Shown here in pieces: positions 1-13,327 of a DNA stretch of 64,000 nucleotides. Location: positions 1 through 64,000 of the forward strand of contig JAYMSP010000056.1 of assembly GCA_036897095.1 (NCBI GenBank), given 5' to 3'. The notes under the pieces were generated by a model. That model was not told where the DNA came from. It did no database searches and was given only the letters and a program-made list of their open reading frames with translations. Within the stretch, counting starts at the first letter, position 1. Every line of letters starts with the position of its first letter. The stretch comes from Plantago elongata. Lineage: Eukaryota > Streptophyta > Magnoliopsida > Lamiales > Plantaginaceae. The translations under genes were made by a program, and so were the position numbers.

Positions 1-32
<32 letters not shown>

Positions 33-764
33 CTATATCATTTAGTTGTCACAAATCATCATGTACATACTTCGTAAACCAGCTTTTATTTGTAACCCAC
101 TTCAGTCACATAACATGTTTTATACATTTTTATTCTCCACCATTTTGTGACAATATATGGTCACATGTAATGATATTTTCTATTTATATCTAAATTGTTG
201 ATTCTTATTTTAATTTCACTTATTTTAATTAGTCCCATGTTTATGTCATTTGACAATATTAATGTTTTAGGTAACTAGAAAATTAATTATATGGAGTATT
301 GTTTAGTAAAAGGAAGCAAATATGGAAATGTAAATATTTATCGAATTTGACTTATTTACAAATATATATTTACAACATGTTTAGCACTAAAAATTACACA
401 CACATATATATATATCAATCATATCAACAAGATTCACTATTTGACTATGAACTATAATAATTAGCTACAAGTTCAATAAGAGAGATGTCTTGTGTCTTGT
501 AGCAAAACTTTTCCTCCAATTCCTACGAAAATCTGAAAAAAAGAAAAGAAAAAAAAAGGAAATTAGTTAGAACAAGATACATAGTAAAAAGAAATAAGCA
601 AAGAACAAGATATATAGTAAAACACAATGAGTAATGTAAAAGGAATTTATAAATAAATGTGTAATGTTAATTACCTCAAAGGAGCATAATACCTACAAAC
701 AAGAACAAATAAAAATACATTAGTGTTGTTATTTGAATAAGCATAATTTGAGGAATTAAATTAA
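1..764. other. AT-rich intergenic stretch with an (AT)n edge
   Basis: The window opens in an AT dinucleotide run (1-28). The rest is AT-rich with A-rich patches near 536-560 and shows no coding signal. A stretch of about 30 bp at 708-738 is repeated at 773-803, just inside the neighbouring CACTA end. I see no gene here. Confidence 0.6.
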
Positions 765-2010
765 CACTACAAGAATAAAAATACATTAGTATCGTTATTT
801 GAAAGTTATTCGTCGCGATTCCCAGCAACGAATTGGTCCGTTTGGAGACGGACCAGCGAATTGAGTGTTACGCTCAATTCGTCGCTATTTAGCGACGACC
901 TACTTATTCGTCGCTAAATAGCGACGAAATAGGGATGGATAAACTTTCTGTCCCTATTTTTAAATAAAAACAAAAGCTGAGACGACGTATAACGTATGCG
1001 TCGCTGCATCGGATATAAGCACCAACGGGGAATCCTGTTGTTCTTCTCTATTCTCTTCTTTTCTCCTCTCATTTTTTCTCAAATTCCGGCCATTCCCTCA
1101 CGAATCCGGCCACATTTGCACTCAAGGAGCTCGAGTGGTGTACAAATTTCAACTTTCATCCGCTTATTTCTCCGTAATCGAGAGTATTTTGGCCAGAACC
1201 CCAGTTTTCTAAAATTTGGTGATCTTGTTCGACTAATTTGAGCAATTGCATGTTTATATGAAGTATGTATTATCTAGATTAGGTAATATTATGTATTGTG
1301 TTAACTTTGAGATTTAGAAATTAATATGTATAAAGAATGAAGGTAGTTTAACTTGACATTTTGACAAATGTATTATGATGAAGAAGATAGTTTAATTCGA
1401 TATTTTGGCAAATGTATGAATTTTGTTTATTTTGACTATTTTGGCAATTGTATGTTTTTGGGAACAATGTTATATACTAGCTTGTTAAACTTAATTTGTT
1501 ATGAACCATTGGATTGTTAATTAGTATAATGTTGACAATGTAGTAATGGCAGTTTCAATTTAGTGTTTTAGAGACAATTTGGTTTTGAAAATGAATGCGA
1601 TTTATACTAGTTAATTAATTCTATTGTGGGAAATACATGTAACAAATTGGAAGAGTACAATCGAGTAAATCTAATAATTTAGACGTGTTAGGTTAAAAAA
1701 ACCGAATGACTACGGAACGTTCATGAATGTATCGTCGAACTATAAATGGAAGAGTAAAATCAAATTTTGTTAAAGGGGTTGAAGATTTCATAGCATTTGC
1801 ATTGACACAAACGACTTGTGTGATTGGGGGGTTGATAAAGTGCCCTTGCAAATTAGAAACATGCCGTAACAAATGATTTCTGACTCTTGCAACGTTAGTT
1901 GAACACCTGAACTGTAATGGTTTCGTGCCGAAGTATCTGGTTTGGAATAATCATGGTGAGGAACCAACTTTTGAAATGCGATATTTAAAATGGATGGAGA
2001 GACGGGGGTT
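765..2010 (+). mobile_element. CACTA (En/Spm) transposon, 5' part
   Basis: The element opens with CACTACAAGAA at 765-775, the signature inverted terminus of plant CACTA transposons. From about 803 to 940 it carries subterminal palindromic repeats built on TTCGTCGCTA / TAGCGACGAA, where the transposase is known to bind in this superfamily. At about 1778-1965 (+) a conceptual reading matches the transposase-associated domain that heads CACTA transposases: it contains CPCKLETCRNK, then EHLNCNGFVPKYLVW and NNHGEE. That reading is interrupted by a stop at about 1870 (tga after CRNK), so the copy is dead or a pseudogene. The second terminus (TTCTTGTAGTG) was not found in the window; LINE-derived sequence takes over at about 2.0-2.2 kb, so the right boundary is approximate. 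Confidence 0.72.
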
Positions 2011-2099
2011 GGGATTGCCTATTCAGTGGTGGAATGAGCTCGGAGTATGTGTATGGCGTAGATGAGGATGTAGGTTTTGTTGTCTGGAGCGGTAGGATG

Positions 2100-2755
2100 A
2101 AAGTAGAGGTCGGTTGTCCCTTGGCGGAAATTTTGGTTCGGCAATAAGGCTCGTCCGCGAGCAATGCTTTGTACTTGGATGGCTTTCAACAACCGACTTG
2201 CAACAAAGGATAGAGTTCGATGCTGGAACACAAGCCTTGACCCAACCTGCCTCTTTTGTCTGCAGTCTAAGACCCAACAACACCTTTTGTTCGAATGCAC
2301 TTACACCCACAGGATTTGGTTACGAGTCCTACGTTGGCTGCAGATCAGCCGATCTCCCCTGGGGTGGGATGTGGAGCTCCAGTTGATGTGTTGTAGATTT
2401 GGTGGCAAGCACTGGAAGTCGAAATTACTCAAAAGTGCTTTTGTTGAAACAGTATATGCCATATGGATCGAGCGTAACAATGTCTGTTTTCAACAGAGGC
2501 CTGCGAACCAACAACACCTTTAAGACAAGATTATTGATGTTTTGATTAATAAAGCTTGGGTAGACCCCCATTTGCATGCGCATTGTGCACGATTGATGTT
2601 AGGATGATAGTATCGTTTGTTTTCGTTTCTTGTTTCTACTAGTTGTTTTGATCTCTCTTGGATACTTGTTTGCCTGGATCCTGGGATCGGCGTGTACTTT
2701 ATTGGTTGGAAAGAAATAAAGTTTAGTTTCGTTCCCAAAAAGAATAAAAATAAAA
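2100..2755 (+). mobile_element. LINE (non-LTR retrotransposon) 3' fragment 1
   Basis: The open frame at 2164-2523 reads as the zinc-binding domain found after the reverse transcriptase of plant LINEs (zf-RVT): WMAFNNRLATKDRV, then CLFC, then QQHLLFEC and HRIW, giving the C-x2-C...H...C ligand pattern. The sequence ends downstream in an A-rich tail (about 2738-2758), as expected for a LINE 3' end. Only the C-terminal end of ORF2 remains; it lies where the CACTA transposase region should continue, so it may have inserted into that element. Confidence 0.7.
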
Positions 2756-2794
2756 ACTAAGATATTTTTGGGTGTCCCCCTCACTCATCATAAA

Positions 2795-3970
2795 CTCACT
2801 ATTCCACAGTAGCAACCATTAATAGATCGTGTGATGGGACGTATTGGTCATTGGTCGACAAGGTTACTAAGTTATGCGGGTTGGGAGCAATTGATTAAGA
2901 GTGTACAATCTGCTATTGCTTCCTACTGGCTACATGTCTTCCCGTTTCTGAAAGCTGTCTTGATCACATCCAACGGATATGTCGTAGCTTCCTATGGAGT
3001 GGAAATGATGGCAATCATCATAAAGCTTTAATCTCGTGGAAATAAGTTTGTGCACCTCGAAGCTCTGGAGGTTTGAGTATCATAAGTCTACATGAATGGA
3101 ACATCGCCCTCATCTCCAAGTTGTTATGGGAAATATAGACTAAAGCGGACTCACTATGGGTGAAGTGGATTCATAGCTACTATATTAAGAATCAGGAAGT
3201 GGCCGAATGGACTGCCTAACTGTTGCTCTTCGATTATTCGAGTCATTCTCAAAGTTCGAGCCACTCTCCATGATTCGCAATAATGGAAGGATCAGCTTGA
3301 TGCCCTCGATTTTTGGTAGGACTTATATATCATTCCTGCGTGAACTACCGTATAAGGTCGAGTGGCGGAACCCGGCTCGAACAAAGGCAATATTGATCAT
3401 GTGGCTTCCTCTCCACCGACGATTAGCAACGAAGGACCGACTTGCTTTCTACGGAGTACCCATTGATGGGAAATGTGCCTTCGGTGATGGCATGGAGACG
3501 ATTGATCATTTATTTTTTATTGCCCCATCACGTATGGGATTATCAAGGGTGGACTGACATGGATGAAGATCTCTCTCCCACCTATTTCGAATGGTCATTG
3601 CTACTTACTTGGCTCTGTCAGCAGACTCGGTTTAAAGGATCTCGGGCATATGTATTTCGGGCTATGATTGCGGAGGTTATTTATCACATATGGGCAGCCA
3701 GGAATGAGAAAATCTTCCAGCAAAAAGAGTATGATGTGCCGCACGTTGTTCAGTTGGTGATCTACTCTAGCACCACTCGGATCGCAAGCACTAAAGCTAC
3801 AACTTGGATTCAAATTATCAGTATAGCTTCTAGTTTGCATTTGTTTTTTTTTTCCCGTCATTCTAGTTTTATAGTCTTTTATAGTCTTGGGCATGGAGTT
3901 TATCGGCCCTTAAATGTACTGAACAGTTTTTTGGTATTAATAGACAAGTTCTTCGTTCCAAAAAAAAAAT
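2795..3970 (+). mobile_element. LINE 3' fragment 2
   Basis: A second, separate LINE 3' end. The reading at 2831-2950 (GRIGHWSTRLLSYAGWEQLI) matches the C-terminal part of plant LINE reverse transcriptases, where the family wording is W..K.LS.AGR..LI.SV. The zinc-binding domain follows at about 3380-3560 (MWLPLHRRLATKDRLAFYGV, then TIDHLFF). It ends in an oligo-A tract at 3960-3969. The reading shifts frame several times and contains stops, so this is an old degraded copy. The two zinc-binding domains differ in sequence, pointing to two insertions rather than a local duplication. Confidence 0.7.
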
Positions 3971-4840
3971 TGAGATATTTTTATATACTAATTGTTAACT
4001 CCCGAAACTATGGTACACAAAGCAAGCCAAAACATATAGTCAATTACCAGAAGATATAATGAACTAAAAGATCGGTAAACTACCTTAAATTAAATTATAA
4101 ACATTTTAGTTGACGCAATCAATACCGGAGCAATTGATGAAATGTTTATTTCCAGGTAAATTACAAACATTTAATAAATTCCCCCCAAAAGATTAATAAT
4201 TGTAACTCCTAGATCATTTCAAAAATTGCAAAGTAAACACTAACAATTGTAACCCTGAGGGTATTTTGGGCATTTCGAAATTGTAAAGTTGAGGTGTCGT
4301 TCATAAAAATTGAAAAATAAATACTAAAATAAATAATTTAATTTTTTTAATTCTTAAAAGCAATAAAATTTCAAAAACAAATTAATAAAATATATATATT
4401 TTTAAATATTTTTGTTGACTGACGTTGACTTTTTCGGGTAGGTCAAATGGACAGGGATCTAGAGGGAATCCGTGAATTTTGAAAAAGGAAACTTTTTTTA
4501 CAGAGGGGGTATGATGAGGGTCTAAACGTAAATAATCCATTTTATGCCACAAAATCTTCACTCATGAAAAGTTCAGTCTAAGTGTTGATCGTGTTACTAA
4601 AAAAATTAATATTGTATATGTATATTTTTAATAATTGAATAAATTAATATTGTATTTATAAATTTATATTTAGAACTAAGTGAAAGTTCTATCTAACTGC
4701 TGATTGTGCACTGATCTGATTGATGATTGCGGAAACTTAAAAATGGTCTACCGGTCTACCCTATACTGGAAAGAGGGGTCATTTTCCTAAAATTTGTGTT
4801 CAAAAATATGTTTTGGGGAAACCGCGGCAAATCAAACGAG
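3971..4840. other. AT-rich intergenic region upstream of the SAPS gene
   Basis: No coding signal and no confident repeat family. It contains long A/T runs and short G-rich patches (4435-4525) that look like old transposon debris, but I cannot assign them. Confidence 0.4.
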
Positions 4841-4844
4841 TATG

Positions 4845-4851
4845 TATATAA
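4845..4851 (+). promoter_or_regulatory. Putative TATA box of the SAPS-domain gene
   Basis: TATATAA lies about 310 bp upstream of the start codon and is followed by a pyrimidine-rich stretch (4860-4990) typical of a plant 5' leader. Transcription would begin near 4880, giving a leader of about 280 nt. This is inference from position and sequence only. Confidence 0.4.
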
Positions 4852-5158
4852 CAGAAATGGTTATTTTCTCATCTTCTCCAGCTATTGCTGTTGTCGTCAC
4901 CTTACTGGCTCACACCGGCTACAGGTAGCAGTTGATTTCTGATTTCGATTGTTTTTTCTTTCTCTCTCTACTGAACCAACCGTAATCGATTTTCTCTGTT
5001 TTCTAGGGTTTACCAGAAGATCGTATCGTTCATTTTACTGATTTCAGTGCTTAGTTTCACTCCACATTGTTCAACTGACATCCTTTTCAGTCACTCAGTC
5101 AGTTGAAGGAGATCTCAGTTCGAGCTGCTAATCTGATCGTTCGATTCCTCTATTCAAT

Positions 5159-8100
5159 ATGCTTTGGAATATGAAGAGTCTCACGGCTCGTTCCCCTGTA
5201 CGTGACTATGAATCTATGATTGCATCGTTTTGCAGTTTTTTCATTCCATATTGTTTGATTCATCGCATTTCATTACATGTTGTATCTTAACGTCGTCAGA
5301 TTTCGATCGTAATTCACTGCATACTGTTCGAGTGTTATGTTACTTGGTAGCTGTATGAGATCTATGACTGTGCATCTTGTTACTTGAATTACTTTTTAAC
5401 AGCTTCATATTTAAACAGTTTCTATCCGATTATGTGAAGCATAAAACCTTGTTGCTGTTGTCAAATTTCTATTTACTGCTCATTACATGCCGTAACCACC
5501 ACAAGAAGCACTGCTGTCAAAATATTTTAACCACATTAGTTAATCCTTTTACTGATATGTTTAAATTTCAGGTGGATATGATATTTGAGAGAGACTTCTT
5601 CAGCCTGGAGGATCTCTTGGATGAGGAAGACATAGTCCCAGAATCCAAGACTAATTGGTTGCTCATTGATTTGTAAGCTGCTAATTTATGTAGCAACTAA
5701 AATAGAAAAAAAATAAAAGAACCATGCATATATGTTATGTTACAGTGGTATTATGTTATAATTGGTCGTAGTAATATCACTTGTCATGTAGTATTGTTGT
5801 TTGTATGTGGTCATGAATGATAATATTCTCATTGTAGTTGAATAGGATGTCTGTGTTAAATGGCCATTGCGAACTTATAATTTTTTTAGTGCATGATAAA
5901 CCTTGGGCATAGTTGGAGATTCAATATTGTGCTTGTTTTTTCATGCGGCAAGATTTGCAGCTTCACCTATTTATATCTCTGCAGTATAACAGAGAATAAT
6001 GACAAACCATTACTAATTATACTAGCTCTAATCACATGAAGCATTAGTTCTCGTGTATATATGCTGCTCAATTTGATCAGAATTTAAGTGGGTAGTATTC
6101 TTTGTATGTAAGGACATTATGCAATTTAATCGTTGAGTATATATTCCCATGATGACTAGATTGGAGATGTGGGATTATGCTTAAACTTCTAAAATTAAGA
6201 TTTGAGAAGTCATACCCTGCAACCTGAGGTGAAATCCATAGGGTGGCTTGCTGGAAGTTCTTGGCTCTGAGGCCTGAGCTAAGCATTTTGTAATTTTGTT
6301 CTTCAATGAATTTTTAGTAATCACAAAATATCTACTAATTGAGTTTCTAGGATTATGTAATCAATCATTTCATTATCAAAGTGGCCCAGTCACTGTGTAT
6401 CCTGAGGTAGCAGTAGCACTACAAGTTCCATTTTCTTTTTCCTTTAATATCAATGATTTGATGTGTTGCATACATGAGCTGATTCCAAAATAATGATGCA
6501 GTTTGCGTGAAAGAGAACAATTAAAAGAACTCATTAAATACATCGTAGAAGAAGTTCCAGATGATGCTGAGAAGCAGCGATCATTCAAGTACGTGTATGC
6601 TTGATGGGTTTCCTAGTTCCTGGAAACTGCTACCATATTCATTTCAATTAGATCTCTGAACTTTTTATCCAATGATGAGTTACTGTAAAACAATTCTCCT
6701 TTCTCTATGTAGGTTTTCCTCCATTGCATGTGAGATATTCATTTGTGGAAGCAACATGATACGCAAAGCTTTGGTAGAAGATCTGGTGGTAAGTAGCACG
6801 TTTTCAAGAGTACAGTACGATTTACTGGATCATTTTAATTTTCAACTTCATAAGGTATCTACTATATTTACAGTTGATGGATCAGCTATTCTCTTTCCTC
6901 GATCCTGAGCGGCCCCATTATGCCCACTTGGCTGGTCAATTCAGTAAGGTATAATTGATTATTTTATCGTCTCAAAGTGTTTTTTTTTTAATGCTTTCTC
7001 ATGAATGAAAGGCCGAAAAAACCCATGAACGGATGGATTGACTGGTGCATTTACATTTCTATTTTTGTTTTGGAAACTTTCAAATTTTATTCAGAGTTAA
7101 AATTTTAATATATGCCGTATATTGCCTGGACATTTTTGTTTCTCTTATGCCTGTCCTGCTTTACCTTCTCTCTTGCATTTGGCAATTGCTTTCCCCTTTC
7201 TGGTTGTTTGCTTCATAGTTCCCATCTTGGCGTGCTAGGTTGTCATGTCCCTGTTGACGCAGATGACTGATCCTATAATGAATTATATACGAGTAAGTCC
7301 AATTACTCTAAGTCTTGCATTATCCTGTTATGTCCTAACTATAGATCAATCATCTACAAGATCCTCACATTTCAGCAGTAAAATATCAGGGAATTAATTA
7401 TTAGTCTGTTTAAGTTATCAGCATGTGAAGAGTTAGGTTCAGTGGCTGTGAACTAATCATACTTTATGCTTCTGGGTTCGACTTTTAATCCAATGTAATT
7501 TTACGGTTCAATGTCTTACATGCGGGCATAGTGATAATACAGCAGCATGTAACTATCTTTCTGTCATGGTAATCGGGAACATTAGCTAAAGTCTTTTCTG
7601 TTTAACAACTCTGAGTAATGTTTATATTTCTCTTAGATTATATGCTGCCTTGACATATTTTTCAGATATGGGCTTGCTTGTTTCGTTTTGCTGAATATAC
7701 TTGGAGATTTTGGCATTATACATCAGTAAGAACTTGTGTTGATAAGAAAGCATATAAGTTCCACCTGTCCCCTAAAGCTAGACCGTAGACCATGTTCCTT
7801 TCCTCATCCAAGAACTAAAAATAAAAAAGTCTCATCTACGCTTTGATGCAGCAGCATGATCTGGTGTCTAATAGTGATTCCTGGACCAATCTGCACCATC
7901 ACCTCCCACCATCAGTTTGTAATTCTTACATCATCACAACCATCTTCTATCAAACTGAAGTATGTACAATAGTACGATAAACGTTCCTTTAAGGGGCTCA
8001 GGTCTCCTGAGACCTTCCTGTGGCACCGTTGTCTCAACCCACACACCGGAGACTTGTTTTAGAAAGAGTGGAAAGATGCAGACTGCTGGGGTGGGATGGG

Positions 8101-11100
8101 GAATATTAGGGACCATGTGGCAAGGAAAATATCTAACAGTTAAAAGTAGAAAATGTTGGCCCTTTATGTATCAGTAGATCGACCAACTTCGTGTACTTGT
8201 GCTTACTGTCATACTTTTTAGATCATTGTTCTTTAAAAGATTATTTGAAACAGTTTAAATTTGCCATTTTCACGGTTCTTCATTTTTCCTAACAAGTACA
8301 CTTCCAATTAGCCTTAAATTTTTATTTGTATCTGAACGGCTATGTACAACTATTAAACAATTTTTTTTACACATTATTAATGGGTCCTATCAGGGTGTGA
8401 ACTTGTTGCTGTTGGAACATGTTTCTCCGTCTCTGGTCTTAAGTGCATTGTTGATAAAATGAAGTAGTATGATGTATCTTGACGTATTTGATCCATTCAG
8501 GTACTCATTGCAACTCATTAATGAGTTTTTAACCACACATTTGATTCCAATTTGATCATTCAGCCTTTAGAGTCTTGTCCTATGCCTCTTATGAAATTTA
8601 TATACCTGTGTGGGTGAGGAATATTTTAAGTGGTTAGCTGATATTCATCTTTTGTCTTACTATTTAATTGTTTGGCTACTTACATCCAATGTTGTTTAGG
8701 ATCATCAGGATGATATTTTAAAAAAGCTTGTTGACCTGATTGGAATTAAGTCTATAATGGAGGTTTGTGCTATCTTTCAACAGTGGACTCTACAATAGCT
8801 ACTGCAGTCTTGACATCCTAATTAATATTTTTCTTTTGGACAGCTTTTAAAATGCCTGCTTGGTGCTCACTGTCAAATTTATCCAATTCATCCTGTGCAG
8901 TGGTTGGAACCAAATGTGCTTGACATGATCCTGGATAAATTCAGTTCGTCTGTATGTTGCATTCAGTTCATCTGAGCTTTCTTAGCGATGCCTTTTCATG
9001 ATCCTGTATACCTCTCTTTTGCTTCTTGGGGGTCCTCCTACCTTTACAAGTGGAACTGGAGTTGTCTGAGTCCTAACTTCTACTACTCAATAAATTATAT
9101 CTATCTACGCCACTTTCTAATTAAATTAGTGCCATCCAAGGTACTTATTTCCAGAGAGATGGGTTTTATTGGGGCCTCGGGCCAAAATTTGATAGATATG
9201 ATAGGAAGGGGAGATGATATTTGTTGCTCCTATTAGATGTTGGGTTCGTAATTTCAATCTTTGGCAACTTTCTAATTGGAAAACAAGTCCCCACATACAA
9301 ATTAAAAACATTGCAAGTTTTTGTCATTCCATCTAACAACTATCTTTTCTTATCAATAGTTCAATACTTCATTCGGTCAATGTTTAAACAACTCCCAATT
9401 TACATTGTGTATTTTTTTATGCCTTCTTTAATCAATATAATCACTTAATACCCCTCGTCCCCCCTTTTCCTCAATTCCTGTGCCCGCTCAAAAAACTGTA
9501 ACTTCAGGCAGGGTGGATGGATTATATGTATCCTGAAGTTACAACTGTAGCTTCCACTTTCTAATTATTTTTTTCCTCAGTCAATCAGCTAAAGGTTTAA
9601 AAACAGCTTCCTAGGTATTGATGCAATTGAAATTTATCTTGAAGGATAAATACTACCTCCGCCCCAGACTTAATACATTGGTCGCTTTTAGCCGTATCAA
9701 AGGGAAGCTACCCCACTCCTATCAATAATGAACACTCTTTTACACACAGATTACACATTTTCCCACAAAAAGTACTCTATTTCCCACCTTTTTACCTTTT
9801 TCATCATCTACCTTCAAATTTTCACCTAAAACTACGCCCCAACACCAATGTATGAAGTTCTCTGATACAGAGGAGTAGATTGAATTTGCATTGTGACTTT
9901 TTTCTCTACTATAATTTAGATAAAGCCTTATGAAGGTTTTGCATAAATTTGCAGGAGACACCTGATGTCCATGACAATGCTGCAGAAATTCTTAGTGCTA
10001 TTATCCATTTTGCTCCACCGAAGTTGGGTTTAAATATCACCAGCCCAAGGTCCTGCTGACTTGCCTGCATTCCTGTGCTCCTATGCCCTTCCTACCACAC
10101 CATGCCCTGGTCCATTATTAAATTGGCTGACTTGGGTCTCTTACAGGTTTATATCGAGTTTGCTTCATCATGCTTTCAAAGACTCAAGGCCGAAATCCGT
10201 TTTGGTGAACCTATTGTCAGTTTGTATATCCTTGTTAATCCTAGACCCTAACGTGATAACATCTAGCAAATCTTACATGGAGAGTCACCAAGTGACTCAT
10301 GAATCTGGAGCTGCTCTCAGAGCCAGAATTGTTGAAGTGATGCTGACGCACCTTGGTAAGGTTGCTTTTGATGCATTGTGGTTCTGTGACTTCTTCCTTG
10401 GTGCAATAGATACCACAGATAATATGATATAAACTGGAGGAAAGTGAGTTAGCTGATTATGTATCATTATAAATTTGTCCAGATTGGTGGTGGTAAACTG
10501 GTAATCAATTAGTATATGAGTACATACAATTACAAATATTGGTATTTTCTTGTGTGCAATAACCTAGCTTTGGACAGGTTTAACTGGAGGTGAACAGCCT
10601 TAGAAATGTATCATAAATCTGCGGGGAGGTCCAAGCGCTATGTGCATTGTTATATTTTCTGTGCTTGTGATCAGTAATAAGCCTGTCGAATACATCACAT
10701 TGTTTTTCCGTGTGCGTAGTTCAATGTTGAAACAACATGTATATGCTGAGAATACTTCTCTATGATGGACTTATGCTTAATGAAGGGCCACTGTATCAGT
10801 CTATCAGATACCTGAACTCTTAAGTTATGTAATTAGTGCAGACTGCAGAGTGCTGCTCCAAGATTTTGCATGATTGTTATTCTGGCATTTGACAAACCAT
10901 ACACTAGGATAACTCTCTCACCTTCGGCATACTGCAGCCTCACACCTGTGCAGTTTGGAAAATATGACAAGGGGGGTAGATTACGAAAGATGTAAGAGCG
11001 AACAAAATAACTTTTAAAAAGTCAACTTCTTTAAGAATACTAGCAGTATTCTTTATGTGAGTTCTTTCGTGCTTATATTTGAGATTCTTGAGTTCAAGTC

Positions 11101-13282
11101 AGTTTATCTATCTTCTTCTTCTTTATTAGTATATTTTTTTTGTTTTCCTCTTTCTGTTTTTTAAAGCCTAGCTGTAATTTCTAGTCGGAGATACATGATA
11201 AAAATAATGGATTTGAAATTATGAGAAGAGAGTCGTAGGTTAATTCTGGCAGGTGATCTGCTCAAGTTTTTGGACTATTCATCTGATGACAATGTATTGC
11301 TAACTACATATGGGAAGTTAGAGCCTCCAGTTGGAAAGGATCGCGTAAAGGTATCTGTATTAACTGCACTGTTATCTATATTGGTGCTATCTAGTTGAAT
11401 TTATTAGATGCCCTGGAATTTTGTTTTTGTGTGGAAATTTAATTGTTTTCATTACTTGCATGTGCAGCAAAAAAACAATTCAATGCTATGCTATTTTGTA
11501 ATATACATATATTAATTTTTCTTGATAAGCCTTTTTTACTCCGTGCATGTCTGATTCCCCCTTTCTCCTTTATTTTGAATTTTTTCATATTAGATGAAAC
11601 TGTAGAACTAAATCTGATTCTTAGTATATGATATGAAGGTGGTAGAATTCATCACTGTCTTAATGGCTGTTAGTGGTGAAGCTGCAGAGAAGGAATTGAT
11701 TCACCTGGGCATTGTCAAACATATTATTAAGATGTTTTTTGAGTGAGTTCTCCGCCTAGTTAAGCTTTTGATTAGCATCTAATGTTGACTAGAAAAATTA
11801 CAGCACACAAATGCATTTTCATTGCAGGTATCCATTTAATAATTTCTTACATCACCATGTGGAAAACATTATCATATTTTTCTTGGCAAGCAAAAATCCT
11901 CAGTTTGTTCAGCATGTACTTTTTGATTGTAACCTAATTGAGAAGATTCTTGAAGCAGAAATTAACCCAGAATTGGCTATTGGTACAACCAAGGTAATGG
12001 CCTTGCATATACAGATTGGAACCTTCAGATGTTTGCAGCTTACCCCATTCACTGTATTCTGTCTCATCTTGCACCTCCTCTACCCGTTTGATTTCTTAAC
12101 TTAACTCTCAGACGAAGGTCAAAATTCTTGAATAGTAAAATAAATAAATTTCTGTTTTTGTGATTGAGTCTTTCAGCCTACTAAAGCAGCTGAGGGAAAG
12201 CCACAACCCAGGAGAGGGAATTTTGGTCATATTACCCATATTGCTAATAAAATTGTTCTGCTAGGAGGTTCCAACCCCGAGATATTTAGACTTCAACAGG
12301 TTTTTCCTACTTCATTTATAGTTCCTTCGAGATATTAAACAGCCGCATACACATTTCATGCTTATGCTCGAATTTGGGTGATCATGATGTTAGTTGGATT
12401 CAGTCCATCTCCCCTACTCTGCTGTAAATATGCACTTCAATATGTAATTATTTATGCGATTCTTTTCTACATATCAATGTCATATTTGCCCCCCCAAACT
12501 GGTGTAGGAGTCTATGAGTTCAGTCCTACTTTTGCAATGCTGTTAGATGACTAGATCTTCCAAGGCTTTTGCCTACACTATTTGGAGCTTAACATACACT
12601 TATAAGAAATAAGTTCTCTTTAATGGCAGGAAAACAGTGATTGGGTTTACTGGCTGACAAATGTGCTTGTCAAGCGTAATACAGTTGAAAATATACATGA
12701 CTGGGCATGTGGGTGAGTATCATTCAACAATCTCTGCATGCTTAATATGTTACAAGCTCTGAGATGTACGTATCCATTGTATTGTTGAACAAACCAACAG
12801 TTTTTTGTTACATAGTACACAACTTTCTTTTGTTTTCCGTGAGGCCAAGCATATTGCTACATCACATTTTGCTTCCAGACTACATCTCTAATAGTGGTAT
12901 ACAGCATGCTGAGGTCTCTGGTATAGAACCATAAGTACAAGTGAAGGAAATGGGTCGATTAAAACACTCCTTGAACCCTCTCCGTGTTTGCCTTAATGGA
13001 TGACAAAATCAAAATTGACATGATGCACCACCCATTATATTTTATCCAAATCAACCCATGGAGATTGGAGCTGTCAATTCCATTTTATTGTGTTTCTTAT
13101 GTTTCATTGTGAATCCCTATTAATTCATGTTTCCCAGTGCATGGTCCAATTTAGTCTCTTGTGCAAATCTCACTTTCCGTCTTCAACTTCATATAGTGGA
13201 TGCATGATTTGAAACTATTTTGCAGGAGACCCCGTGATAAGAAACACAGTGATCATCTAAGAGATAGCTATGATGGTGATGG

Positions 13283-13327
<45 letters not shown>

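Noticed and set aside
7934-8177. Open frames on both strands in SAPS intron 6 (7293-8699)
   Set aside because: No family match; the conserved reading skips from exon 6 to exon 7 in phase, so this is intron.
13226-13325. CRISPR or defence-type repeat array
   Set aside because: The regular repeats here are a coding microsatellite in a plant nuclear gene; no spacers or cas genes anywhere in the window.
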